Assembly (NCBI GenBank): GCA_910584065.1 | Contig: CAJTZN010000034.1 | Location: forward strand, 1-41,603 | Direction of reading: 5' to 3' | DNA from: an uncultured Eubacterium sp. | Lineage (GTDB): Bacteria; Bacillota; Clostridia; Lachnospirales; Lachnospiraceae | Length of the DNA stretch: 41,603 nt | Shown here: positions 5,085 through 12,924 of the stretch, piece after piece | Layout: every line of letters begins with the position of its first letter | Numbering within the stretch: position 1 is the first letter of the stretch | Program-made: the position numbers and the translations under genes | The notes under the pieces: model-generated | The model's database searches: none | The model's input: the letters and a program-made list of their open reading frames with translations, nothing else | What the model was told of the DNA's origin: nothing

Positions 5085-5307
5085 CAGCCAGCTGACGCTG
5101 ACTGCCGGAGCCATATGCTATATGTATAAAACCAAATCTGTAACCAGTATAGCATACCGGAGGCAGGAAATCAAGCAGAATGCAAAATATTCCGAAAAGC
5201 TGCGGGACTCCCTGCGGAAGCAGGGTGCCGGAAAAGAAAAAAACAGGGGAAACGTTCCCCTTGCCGGCTTGATAAGGATATTATTTTTAGGACAAGGAGC
5301 TGCAGGT
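5085..5307 (+). other. Rep upstream region, possible origin or leader
   Basis: About 220 bases without a convincing gene. A 30-codon frame begins at the ATG in AGCAGAATGC but is poorly placed relative to GGAGG. The hairpin GGGGAAACGTTCCCC near 5247-5262 is followed by a T-rich segment (TATTATTTTTAGG, 5277-5290). A nick site next to the Rep gene would be expected here, but none is proven. Confidence 0.35.
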
Positions 5308-6087
5308 ATGCCATACATAAAGACAGAAACGAGAGCGGGGAAAACCCTGATCATAGAAAAGTATTATTCCGGTAGGTATAAAAAGAAGAACGCCATCCGG
5401 CAGAAGAACTTCCGGAAGACAACCGAAGCGCAGGAAGCATGTAACGAACGGAAAGCAAGGAGGAACCTGACGGCACTCATCAACGCGAACTTTGACAGTA
5501 ATGACTACCACCTGGTGCTGGATTACAGGTCGGAGGAACGACCTGTCACGGTGGAAGAGGCAAAGAACAACATCCGCCCATTCATCCGGGCACTGCGGCG
5601 GATGTATAAAAAAGAAGGACTGCAGCTGAAATATGTGGAGTCGTGTGAATTTGGCAAGAAAGGAGCGCTCCACCACCATCTGGTCATCAACGGGGGAGTC
5701 CCGACCGCGGAGATTGCCAGGAAGTGGAAGTACGGATGGAGCCACTTCAACCAGTTAGACGATACCGGCGAGTATTCGAGGCTTGCCTCGTACATCATCA
5801 AGAACCGGAAACAGTGGAAGCGGTGCGGCGGTACCGGCAGGCAGTATAGCCATGCAAAGAACATGAAAATGCCGGAACGAAAGACCAAGGTCATAAAGAC
5901 CCGGGACGGCTACTACGAAAAACCGAGGGAACGCAAAGGCTGGCATCTGGCAGGCTACTCAGTCGAACACGGATACACAAAGGATGGATGGCCGTACATG
6001 CGTTACATCCTGATACGCGACGAACGCGGCATGAAGCCGGTCAGGCCGAAAAGGAGGCGTACGGCCCGGGGAAGGAAAGGAGGATGA
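5308..6087 (+). CDS. HUH rolling-circle replication initiator (Rep, ORF2/G2P-like)
   Basis: A 259-residue basic protein. The HUH metal motif is LHHHLV (H122 and H124) after VESCEFGKKGA, and a candidate catalytic tyrosine motif is YSRLASYIIKN (Y156/Y162 with K165), the pattern of REP_ORF2-G2P rolling-circle proteins. It would nick one strand at an origin and bind covalently through tyrosine. ATG 5308 has AAGGAG upstream; the frame is open back to 5122, but that extension lacks a ribosome site and a protein-like pattern. A palindrome GGGGAA-ACG-TTCCCC lies upstream within 5246-5264 and might be part of an origin. Tailed phages with an HUH Rep are a minority, so this is notable. Confidence 0.8.
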   Translation: MPYIKTETRAGKTLIIEKYYSGRYKKKNAIRQKNFRKTTEAQEACNERKARRNLTALINANFDSNDYHLVLDYRSEERPVTVEEAKNNIRPFIRALRRMYKKEGLQLKYVESCEFGKKGALHHHLVINGGVPTAEIARKWKYGWSHFNQLDDTGEYSRLASYIIKNRKQWKRCGGTGRQYSHAKNMKMPERKTKVIKTRDGYYEKPRERKGWHLAGYSVEHGYTKDGWPYMRYILIRDERGMKPVRPKRRRTARGRKGG

Positions 6088-6088
6088 C

Positions 6089-6523
6089 ATGAAGGTTGAC
6101 ATATACATAACGACTACGTTCGGGGGGAGTTTCGCCTCAGGAACAGGAGCATACGGCATCCTGTTACGAACGATGCGCGGAAACCGGCCGGCCACAAGGG
6201 AGCACTATGCCGGATGGAGCGGTATATCCATACAGAAGCTGAACGTCCGCGCAGCGGCGGAAGCGCTCCGGTACATGACCACGCCGTGCGACGTGGTGCT
6301 CCACACGGACAACTCGTATATAAAATACGTGGCAGAGCACGGGGACACGAACGGTAAGTTCCCGGACCTGTGGCTGTCTTTCTTCGCGTCCAGGAACCGG
6401 ATGAGAAGTGTGCGCGTGGAACTGGAAGCGGAACACGAATACAAGGCATACCTGCAGGAGAAACTGTCCGAAGGACGGTACACAGTGATCAAGGACGACG
6501 GAAAGGAAGGGAATAAAGCATGA
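6089..6523 (+). CDS. RNase H-like fold protein
   Basis: A 144-residue protein with the RNase H core: beta strand VDIYITT with D4, a GGSFASGTGAYG loop, NVRAAAEAL with E58, and VVLHTDNSYI with D74, matching the D-E-D order of RNase HI. The fourth acidic residue is not obvious. It would cleave the RNA strand of RNA-DNA hybrids. It lies one base after the Rep stop and overlaps the next gene (ATGA), so it probably serves replication, such as primer removal. It could instead be an inactive RNase H-fold partner. Confidence 0.7.
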   Translation: MKVDIYITTTFGGSFASGTGAYGILLRTMRGNRPATREHYAGWSGISIQKLNVRAAAEALRYMTTPCDVVLHTDNSYIKYVAEHGDTNGKFPDLWLSFFASRNRMRSVRVELEAEHEYKAYLQEKLSEGRYTVIKDDGKEGNKA

Positions 6524-6984
6524 AGAAAAATCTATTTCAAACATTCGGCGAATTTGATTCGTTTGCCGAGATCAACGAAGCAGCGGAAGGCCTGCTCATG
6601 GAAGGAGACCTGAAAGGACTGCGCGAACTGGCGGCAGAGAATGGACTGGAGGAAGAGGCGGAGCAGTACATCAAAAAGGAAACGGAAGAACTGTGCGGGC
6701 CGGTAGAGGCGGCGATCGGGAAGATCCGTGTGGAATGCAAAGGGGATAACGATCCATTTTATGAAGATGTAATGGATTACCTGATGTCAAACTGCGACGA
6801 CCTGGACTTTGCGCTTGCCGTCAGGAAGAAAGGGAAAAGGGTTTCGGAGGCAGCAGACCGTATCGTGAAAGAGGCATTCAAAAACACGGCCTGGATAAAC
6901 GGAAGACATTGCAATTACTGCGGGCCGATGCGCGGCTACCAGCTGATCCGCGAGTATTACCTGAAGGGAGATGGGCGGTCATGA
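6520..6984 (+). CDS. PcfK-like protein, AcrIIA9-family candidate
   Basis: A 154-residue acidic protein. The C-terminal 80 residues (FYEDVMDYLMSNCDDLDFAL, then a KxGKxxxEAAD-type helix and YQLIREYYLKGD) fit the PcfK-like pattern. The downstream gene is a PcfJ-like protein, the usual PcfK neighbour. Some PcfK-like proteins from gut Firmicutes mobile elements inhibit Cas9 (AcrIIA9 family), so this could be an anti-CRISPR protein; the link rests on pattern and neighbourhood, not alignment. ATGA overlaps join it to both neighbours. The N-terminal 60 residues are a glutamate-rich helical region of unknown role. Confidence 0.5.
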   Translation: MKKNLFQTFGEFDSFAEINEAAEGLLMEGDLKGLRELAAENGLEEEAEQYIKKETEELCGPVEAAIGKIRVECKGDNDPFYEDVMDYLMSNCDDLDFALAVRKKGKRVSEAADRIVKEAFKNTAWINGRHCNYCGPMRGYQLIREYYLKGDGRS

Positions 6985-8993
6985 GAAAACCGGAAGTAAC
7001 GTTAAAGGATATTCCGGAAGTGAGGGAAGAGATCAGACGTATCAGGGAAGAGCCGGCCATGTACTACGGGACGGAATACGAATACAGGTACGTGATAAGT
7101 CCGGAAGAGAGTGGCGGGCTTATCATCCTGCGCTGGTACAACGTAAAAAAAGCGAAAAATGAGGGAGACCATACGGAAGAGTGCATCACATACATAGATG
7201 CCGTGAGGGAAGAATGGATCACCTATGTTACCGCGGAGCGGAAGTGGAGCCGGGCAACCATCGCAAACACGGGAAGTGTCTTTGTTCGCTGGGAGGATGC
7301 CCTTGTCATCCATCCGGAACGTCTGCAAGCCTGCCAGGCATTTACCGGAACAGGGGATCATCCGCTGGAACTGGTAAATACCTGGCAGAAGGAGGTAAAC
7401 GGAAAAAAGCTGGAAAATCGCCAGCAGAAAAAGGATAACGAAACAAACAGCCTGATGGAGCAGGTAAAACCATTAACGGAAGCGTTCCTGCGGTGGCATG
7501 AGGAAACCGCCATGAAGGACAGCAGGTACCTGATCTACCAGAGAAGCAAAAGGAAGACATTCTGCGCCTACTGTACGCACTGCCGCGGATACATGGACAT
7601 ACCAGCGCCGGAGTGCCGCCACGGTAAAAAGGGGAAATGTCCCAGCTGCGGGAGCCGGGTGACGATGAAGGCAGCCGGGAGGGCGAAAAAGATCGTGGAT
7701 ACGGCATGGACGGAATATGTACAGGCTGTCAGGGATGGCCTTATGATCCGGTTTGTAAAAATGATAAAGATCTACGAGGGACAGACAGAACCGCGAAGGA
7801 TCGTGACAGAACCCCTGAGGGTGGTAATCGAAAAGGGGAAAAAACCGGCATGGTATGAAAAAAGGGACAGTAATACGAAATATAAAAGCAGCGCGGAGTA
7901 CCAGAAGAACCAGGGAGAATTATGCGTATATGGCGCCAATTTCCCCAGGGACGACCTATTCCGCGGGGTATACCGGAGGGGACTGGAAGCGGAACTGAAA
8001 AAAGCATTTCCGTACAATACCTTTATGAAGTGGATGTTGCGGAACGGCGGAAAACTGGAACAGTATTCCGTGTATGATTACTTTGCGGCATACAGTATTT
8101 TACCGCTGATAGAATCGCTGGAAAAGACAGGGAAGGCAATACTGGTGGATGAGATCGTAAAAAACACAGGGATCGAAGGAATCCGAAAGCTGCGCTGGAT
8201 CGACAGGACAGCGGCAACAGTTTCCGGCATGCTCGGGATCACAAGGAAACAGTACCGCCTGCTGAACAACCCGACAGTGGAGGAAATAAGAGCGTGCAGG
8301 GTTTTAAACCAGCACGGGATCGAGGCGGACGGGATCAGCATTTACAGGATCGTGAAGTATACAAGGCATCACAGCATCGAAGAAGACCTGCAAAAAATCC
8401 TGGGTTACATGCCGCTGCGGAAGTTTCTCAGGTATACGGAGGGAAAGGAAAAATACGATTTCAGGAATTATTACTTTGATTATTTAAGAATGGGCGAAAG
8501 ACTGGGTTACGATTTCGGGAATGATTTTGTCCTCTTTCCGAAAGATATAAAGGAAGCACATGACGAAGCGGTGAACATACTGGCCGAAGAGAAGCGGGAA
8601 AAAGAACTGGCGGCCGCGGCGGAAAAAGACGAGGGAATCCGGAAGATGGAAAAAAAGATCCGGCAGAAATTTACGTATGAGGACAATGAATATATCATCC
8701 GTCCGGCAAAAACAAACCAGGAGATCGTGAAGGAGGGGCAGGTCCAGCACATCTGCGTAGGGAATGGCGAATACAGGGAAAAGATGGAGGAGGGAAAATC
8801 CTATATCCTTTTCCTGCGCCGCAGGGATGATCCGGATACACCATTTTACACCGTGGAGATCACGCCGGATCACGAAATCATCCAGAGGCACGGAAGATAT
8901 AACCAGGAAAAGGAAGAGAAGGAAAGCGTGGACCGGTTTTTGGAAAAATTTGTGGAGGTGAAAGGAAATGGCAGAGAGTATCATGCAGAATGA
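6981..8993 (+). CDS. PcfJ-like protein
   Basis: A 670-residue protein; ATG 6981 overlaps the upstream stop (ATGA) and is preferred to an upstream in-frame ATG at 6909 that lies inside the PcfK-like gene. A zinc-ribbon-like region (CAYCTHC ... CPSCGSR) lies near residues 196-224. The C-terminal PcfJ signature is clear: an open beta region with IRPAKTNQEIVKEGQVQHIC, VGNGEYREKM, SYILFLRR, PFYTVEI and HGRYNQ. PcfJ proteins occur in enterococcal pCF10-type plasmids and many Clostridia phages; the biochemical role is unsettled. The last 26 bp overlap the next gene. Confidence 0.8.
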   Translation: MRKPEVTLKDIPEVREEIRRIREEPAMYYGTEYEYRYVISPEESGGLIILRWYNVKKAKNEGDHTEECITYIDAVREEWITYVTAERKWSRATIANTGSVFVRWEDALVIHPERLQACQAFTGTGDHPLELVNTWQKEVNGKKLENRQQKKDNETNSLMEQVKPLTEAFLRWHEETAMKDSRYLIYQRSKRKTFCAYCTHCRGYMDIPAPECRHGKKGKCPSCGSRVTMKAAGRAKKIVDTAWTEYVQAVRDGLMIRFVKMIKIYEGQTEPRRIVTEPLRVVIEKGKKPAWYEKRDSNTKYKSSAEYQKNQGELCVYGANFPRDDLFRGVYRRGLEAELKKAFPYNTFMKWMLRNGGKLEQYSVYDYFAAYSILPLIESLEKTGKAILVDEIVKNTGIEGIRKLRWIDRTAATVSGMLGITRKQYRLLNNPTVEEIRACRVLNQHGIEADGISIYRIVKYTRHHSIEEDLQKILGYMPLRKFLRYTEGKEKYDFRNYYFDYLRMGERLGYDFGNDFVLFPKDIKEAHDEAVNILAEEKREKELAAAAEKDEGIRKMEKKIRQKFTYEDNEYIIRPAKTNQEIVKEGQVQHICVGNGEYREKMEEGKSYILFLRRRDDPDTPFYTVEITPDHEIIQRHGRYNQEKEEKESVDRFLEKFVEVKGNGREYHAE

Positions 8994-9348
8994 CGAGCGG
9001 AGATGTTATCTATGCGGGGCAAACGGATCAATGGATCCGCTGCACTGGCACCATGTGTTCGGGGCGTCCAATCGGAAGATCTCGGAAAAGTACGGGTTAA
9101 AAGTCCGGCTGTGCGGGCAGAAATGCCACGAAAACGGCCCGGAGGCGGTACACAGGAACAAGCAAACCGCAACAAGGCTGAAGGAAGAGGGGCAGCGCGC
9201 ATTCGAGAATGTGCATGGAACAAGGGAAGAATTCATGAAGATCTTTGGGAGGAACTATCTTCCGGAAACAGATGACGGGACGGAACAGGGAGCAGATCAA
9301 AAGAAAGGAAGGGAACAGTGGCATGGAGCAGCTTATGATACAGATTGA
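8968..9348 (+). CDS. HNH/treble-clef zinc protein
   Basis: A 126-residue protein starting inside the PcfJ-like gene; GTGGAGGTGAAAGGAA precedes ATG 8968. It has CYLC (C13, C16), HWHHV (H26, H28, H29), CGQKCH (C49, C53, H54), then NGPEAVHRN: a zinc-stabilised HNH layout. It probably binds or cleaves DNA during recombination, as with the NinG/DUF968-type phage proteins it resembles in general form. The C-terminal 40 residues are a charged tail overlapping the start of the next gene. Confidence 0.65.
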   Translation: MAESIMQNDERRCYLCGANGSMDPLHWHHVFGASNRKISEKYGLKVRLCGQKCHENGPEAVHRNKQTATRLKEEGQRAFENVHGTREEFMKIFGRNYLPETDDGTEQGADQKKGREQWHGAAYDTD

Positions 9349-10702
9349 GAATATGGAGGACGTGGAACGGGAGATCGACCGGGCGCAGAGGAAGGCATGC
9401 ACGAGTATCGTGGAGATCGGCTTTATCCTGCGGAAGGCGGATGATTCGGAACTTTACAGGGAACGGGGATATTCCAGTATTTTCTCGTTTGCGAAAGAAG
9501 CGTATGGCTGGGACAAATCCCGTACGTCCCGCTTTATGGCGATCAACCGGGAGTACAGTGAGGGCGGTTACTCGGCGGTACTGAAAAAAGAGTATAAAGG
9601 ATTCGGGGAAGCGAAGCTGTCCGAGATGCTCCAGCTTCCGGAAGGGATACGGGAAGAACTCAACCCGGACATGAAGAGGGACGAGATCCGGGACATCAAA
9701 CAGGAGTACCGGGCAGCAGAGGAAGAGAGGGAGGTACGGGAGTTTGAAGAGGCTTCGGTTGCGCCGGCGCAACAAAGGCCGCTGCCGTCCGGAAGTCTAA
9801 TGGGAAGCTGCATAAAGGAACTTTTCAGCATGGATGAGTATGCCAGACGGATCCCAGTATTATGGGAATACATAAAAAAGTACAGGGAGGGAGGCGCCGT
9901 AAACGAACAGGATGTTCTGATGGCGGTAAGGCCGAGCGGATCCGGGTATGCCCGGGCGGGAAGATACATGTGTTTTTTCAGGAGAAACGGCATATCAGTG
10001 GTTTTGGGAACAAGGAAGGAAATGTTCCGGCACACGGACATGCTGCGCGCCTTGCTGGAGTTGTCGGGTGATGCGGCGTTCGATGAGCCGGGAAGCTGGT
10101 ACCGGGATGTGTTTGGCCGGGAACTACCGGAGGAGGAAGAGAAAACCGCGCAGGAAAAACCCGCAAACGGCGAGAGTTCGCCAGGAAAGCGCCATTCTGA
10201 AAAGAAGAAAAAGAAATCTCCCAGAAAGGGAGCGGAAAAAGAAGTCAAAAGCAGCGCAAACGGCGAGAGTTCGCCAGGAGACCGCAATTTTGAAAAGAGG
10301 GAAGAGAGCGAAGGGAAGCCGGCGGGAAAAGAGCCGGAGGCAGCAGTCGAGGAAACCGCAAACGGCGAGAGTTCGCCAGGAGACCGCAATTTTGAAAAGA
10401 GGGAAGAGAGCGAAGGGAAACCAGAAGAAAATGAGATAGAGGCAGCAGCCAAAAGCAGCGCAAACGGCGAGAGTTCGCCAGGGAACAGCGATCAGGAGGT
10501 GCTCCCGGAAGAGGTTGACGGGGTATGCCAGTACTGCAACGGGAACAAGGAGATCGAGAGCAGCGACCGCACGTTTAAGATCCGCATTACGCCGGCGGGG
10601 ACAGCAAGAATTGAGGAAACGTTGGAAGGATCATTTGGAATCGTGGAGTTCGCTCATTGTCCCAAATGCGGGAGGGCACTCGGACAGGAGGAAGCGGAAT
10701 AG
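9323..10702 (+). CDS. DUF3102-like phage protein with a low-complexity linker and zinc-ribbon end
   Basis: A 459-residue protein from ATG 9323; the open frame upstream is inside the HNH gene. Residues 1-130 resemble DUF3102-like proteins (AQRKACTSIVEIGFILRKAD then GYSSIFSFAKEAYGW and a KSRTSRFM helix), a ParB/HTH-associated type. Residues 280-400 are a charged linker with four ANGESSPG units, encoded by near-identical DNA repeats. The C-terminus has CQYC and CPKCGR, a likely zinc ribbon. It is probably DNA-associated and acts in replication or its control; function is inferred. It contains palindrome copy 2 (9758-9773). Confidence 0.6.
   Translation: MEQLMIQIENMEDVEREIDRAQRKACTSIVEIGFILRKADDSELYRERGYSSIFSFAKEAYGWDKSRTSRFMAINREYSEGGYSAVLKKEYKGFGEAKLSEMLQLPEGIREELNPDMKRDEIRDIKQEYRAAEEEREVREFEEASVAPAQQRPLPSGSLMGSCIKELFSMDEYARRIPVLWEYIKKYREGGAVNEQDVLMAVRPSGSGYARAGRYMCFFRRNGISVVLGTRKEMFRHTDMLRALLELSGDAAFDEPGSWYRDVFGRELPEEEEKTAQEKPANGESSPGKRHSEKKKKKSPRKGAEKEVKSSANGESSPGDRNFEKREESEGKPAGKEPEAAVEETANGESSPGDRNFEKREESEGKPEENEIEAAAKSSANGESSPGNSDQEVLPEEVDGVCQYCNGNKEIESSDRTFKIRITPAGTARIEETLEGSFGIVEFAHCPKCGRALGQEEAE
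9758..9773. promoter_or_regulatory. Recurrent GC palindrome, copy 2 (GTTGCGCCGGCGCAAC)
   Basis: A perfect 16-bp palindrome within the DUF3102-like gene, identical to 21165-21180. Confidence 0.5.
10162..10482 (+). repeat. Four 24-25 bp direct repeats with internal hairpin (iteron-like)
   Basis: CGCAAACGGCGAGAGTTCGC followed by CAGG(A) occurs at 10162-10186, 10255-10279, 10357-10381 and 10459-10482. Spacings are 93, 102 and 102 bp. Each unit contains GGCGA-GAGT-TCGCC, a 5-bp stem with a 4-base loop. Copies 2 and 3 share a longer identical stretch of about 62 bp. Codon choice is frozen within the repeat, which suggests a recent duplication or selection on DNA. The spacing is near multiples of a helical turn. 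Confidence 0.75.
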
Positions 10703-10704
10703 TG

Positions 10705-11199
10705 ATGAATAAAGAAGATGAAATAAACCAGCTTGTTTCTTTTCTTCACGAAATCGAGCAGGACAGGGAATTATCCAGGGAAGAAAAGCAGACGGTAATG
10801 ATCGAAGGAGCCATCAATTTAAAAGATATGTGCGATCATGTGGTAACCTGCTCCCGTGGAGACATTGTATTGATTATCAGCATGCTGCATGATTATGTAA
10901 AAATGCTGGATGAGATGAGGAACACGATCCAGTGGGAAGCCTATTACCGTGGGAAATTTTTAAATCTGGCAGACAGGCTGTCTAAACAGATTCATTATGA
11001 TTATGAGGCAGCGGTGAAAAAATGCCAAAAGAATCAGGAGCGAGAGGCAAAAGAAAGCGACATCGGTAGTGACGGCGTAAGTCTGACAGCAGGCTGGAAG
11101 GGACGGAAAAAGAAGGAAGAGAAGAAAGGCAGGATTCCGGGAACTGGACAGACGAGCGAACGAGACAAGGAGGAAAAACATGTTAATGAAGGAGGTTGA
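10705..11199 (+). CDS. Hypothetical phage protein (164 residues)
   Basis: ATG 10705 is preferred to upstream in-frame starts; AGGAGGAAGCGGAATAGTG lies before it. Residues 1-115 are helical and acidic (NQLVSFLHEIEQDRELSREE, later LIISMLHDYVKMLDEM). The last 50 residues are lysine/glutamate-rich and disordered-looking. No domain is recognised. It begins the cargo block between the replication genes and the late regulator. Confidence 0.6.
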   Translation: MNKEDEINQLVSFLHEIEQDRELSREEKQTVMIEGAINLKDMCDHVVTCSRGDIVLIISMLHDYVKMLDEMRNTIQWEAYYRGKFLNLADRLSKQIHYDYEAAVKKCQKNQEREAKESDIGSDGVSLTAGWKGRKKKEEKKGRIPGTGQTSERDKEEKHVNEGG

Positions 11200-11202
11200 A
11201 TT

Positions 11203-11727
11203 GTGTCAAGTCCACAGGGATTTATTTTATACAAGATATATTACGGAAGCACGTTGATTTATCTCGGAAGGACAAAACAGCCATTACAGAACAGGATAAG
11301 AGGGCATTTGTTCAAAAAACCGATGCACAGAAGCATAGACATCAATCTGGTGACAAAGATTGAGTATGCAAAATTTAAAAGCGAAGCAGATATGAACTTG
11401 TACGAGATATATTTTATCAACCTTTGGAAACCGCCACTAAATATTGATGATAAGTGTACGGATAATCTGACAGTTTTTCTTCCTGATGTAGCGTGGCAAT
11501 TATTTGAAACTCATTTATGGGATAAGTGGCAAATGGAACTACAAGGAAGAGATGATGCGTATCAAATGAGAGATAACGAAAGAACGGCGAAAGAGGAACT
11601 TTTACGTGTTATGCGGAGAAAGTGGCATGACGGAGAAATTTCAGAGGAAGCATATTACGCGTTTAAGGAAGCGGCAAATAAGACGAGGAAGGAAGAACAT
11701 GAAAGCAGTTGCAAAATATCCAGGTAG
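11203..11727 (+). CDS. GIY-YIG-type nuclease
   Basis: GTG 11203 follows GAAGGAGGTTGAATT. Residues 8-36 show the GIY-YIG core in variant form: FILYKIYYGSTLIYLGRTKQ then PLQNRIRGHLF, with E68 (NLYEIYF) in the position of the catalytic glutamate. The C-terminal half is helical (EEAYYAFKEAANKTRK). It could be a homing-type or repair nuclease. It is the first of an A+T-richer cargo group; the last 29 bases overlap the start of the methyltransferase gene. Confidence 0.75.
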   Translation: MSSPQGFILYKIYYGSTLIYLGRTKQPLQNRIRGHLFKKPMHRSIDINLVTKIEYAKFKSEADMNLYEIYFINLWKPPLNIDDKCTDNLTVFLPDVAWQLFETHLWDKWQMELQGRDDAYQMRDNERTAKEELLRVMRRKWHDGEISEEAYYAFKEAANKTRKEEHESSCKISR

Positions 11728-12520
11728 CAAGTGGTCGTTAGCAAAATGGATCATCAGTTACTTTCCGAAACACCATAGCTATCTTGAGCCGTTTTTCGGA
11801 AGCGGGGCGGTTCTTTTTAACAAAACAAGATCCAACATTGAAACGGTTAATGATCTGGACGGAAACGTAGTAAATCTCTTTGAGTGTATCAAAGAAGATC
11901 CGCAGAAACTGGCCCGAATGATTCATTTCACTCCATACGCCAGGGAAGTATACGAAAAGGCTTATGAAATAGCGCCAGATGAAGATGATAAGTTTGAAAA
12001 GGCCCTTATTTTTTACATAAAGCTGAACATGGGACACGGATTTCGAACGAACGGGGAACGCGTAGGCTGGAAAAACGATGTGCAGGGAAGGGAACGGTCC
12101 TACGCGTCTCAAGACTGGGTAAATCTGCCAAACAAGATTATGATGGCAGCAGAGCGGCTTCGGGGTGTCCAAATCGAAAATATGCCAGCTGTGGATCTGA
12201 TTCCGCGATTTAATTTTAAAAACGTGTTGATCTATTGTGATCCACCCTATGTGCTAAGTACAAGGCACGGGAAACAGTACCGATACGAAATGGACGAGGA
12301 AGGACATATTGTGCTGCTCTCGTTATTATTGGAGCACAAAGGCCCGGTTATTATTAGTGGCTACGAGACGGAATTATACGACAATATGCTTGCAGGGTGG
12401 AACCGCTATGAGACGACAGCGTATTCACAGGCTTGTTCAAAGAAAAGAGAAGTTCTCTGGATGAATTACGATCCGCCGGCAAGGCAAATGAATTTTGATG
12501 ATTATGGAGGTGCATTATGA
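11699..12520 (+). CDS. D12-class (Dam-type) adenine-N6 DNA methyltransferase
   Basis: A 273-residue protein; ATG 11699 follows GAGGAAGGAAGAAC, inside the nuclease gene end. Motifs: KYPGSKW near the N-terminus, EPFFGSGAVLF (residues 30-40), and catalytic DPPY (181-184) in IYCDPPY. It transfers a methyl group from S-adenosylmethionine to adenine N6; Dam relatives use GATC, but specificity is not readable here. No cognate restriction enzyme is next to it, so it is probably an orphan protecting phage DNA or altering gene control. ATGA overlap with the next gene. Confidence 0.9.
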   Translation: MKAVAKYPGSKWSLAKWIISYFPKHHSYLEPFFGSGAVLFNKTRSNIETVNDLDGNVVNLFECIKEDPQKLARMIHFTPYAREVYEKAYEIAPDEDDKFEKALIFYIKLNMGHGFRTNGERVGWKNDVQGRERSYASQDWVNLPNKIMMAAERLRGVQIENMPAVDLIPRFNFKNVLIYCDPPYVLSTRHGKQYRYEMDEEGHIVLLSLLLEHKGPVIISGYETELYDNMLAGWNRYETTAYSQACSKKREVLWMNYDPPARQMNFDDYGGAL

Positions 12521-12918
12521 GGCGATTGACATCAGATAGGCCAGTTGCAGAAATGGGAATGTTTGAACTGGCGCATAACTCATGTTACATAAAGGACGGA
12601 AAAGCAAGATACCGGGATTACGGTTTGGACGAGGACGCAAGGGTGCTGACGAGGATGTTGCTCAAGGATCATGCCGACGGTGATGATGCGTTCACCTGTG
12701 ACGAGGATTTTGATGATCGGATGATAGATTATCTGAAATACGGCATGGATAACACAGAAGGTCTGATTGCGTTATTTTATCGTAATTTGTGGGCTATGGC
12801 CGATTTGAGGGAGGCATTAAAGGCATATGAAGATACAGGTCTTTCGCCGGAGCAGATTGTTGAAATGAATAGCTTTTCGCTGAGAAGTGCAGAAAATATT
12901 GAAGGGAAGCGAGCGTGA
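12517..12918 (+). CDS. Hypothetical phage protein with LREALKAYEDTGLSPEQI module
   Basis: A 133-residue acidic protein. Residues 97-114 (LREALKAYEDTGLSPEQI) form a helical module found at the ends of many unrelated phage proteins in Clostridia. The N-terminal region (PVAEMGMFELAHNSCYIKDG) also recurs in phages. Start ATG 12517 overlaps the methyltransferase stop. The function is unknown. Confidence 0.65.
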   Translation: MRRLTSDRPVAEMGMFELAHNSCYIKDGKARYRDYGLDEDARVLTRMLLKDHADGDDAFTCDEDFDDRMIDYLKYGMDNTEGLIALFYRNLWAMADLREALKAYEDTGLSPEQIVEMNSFSLRSAENIEGKRA

Positions 12919-12924
12919 TATGGA

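Noticed and set aside
5122..5307. N-terminal extension of the Rep protein from the upstream ATG
   Set aside because: No ribosome site, unlike sequence character, and a good site at ATG 5308 that gives the family-like N-terminus.
9568..10452. 294-codon minus-strand ORF rich in Ser, Phe and Pro
   Set aside because: Complement of the Glu/Lys-rich coding strand; low complexity and no start signal.
10162..10482. CRISPR array
   Set aside because: Only four repeats, long and unequal coding spacers sharing sequence with each other, all inside one continuous reading frame.
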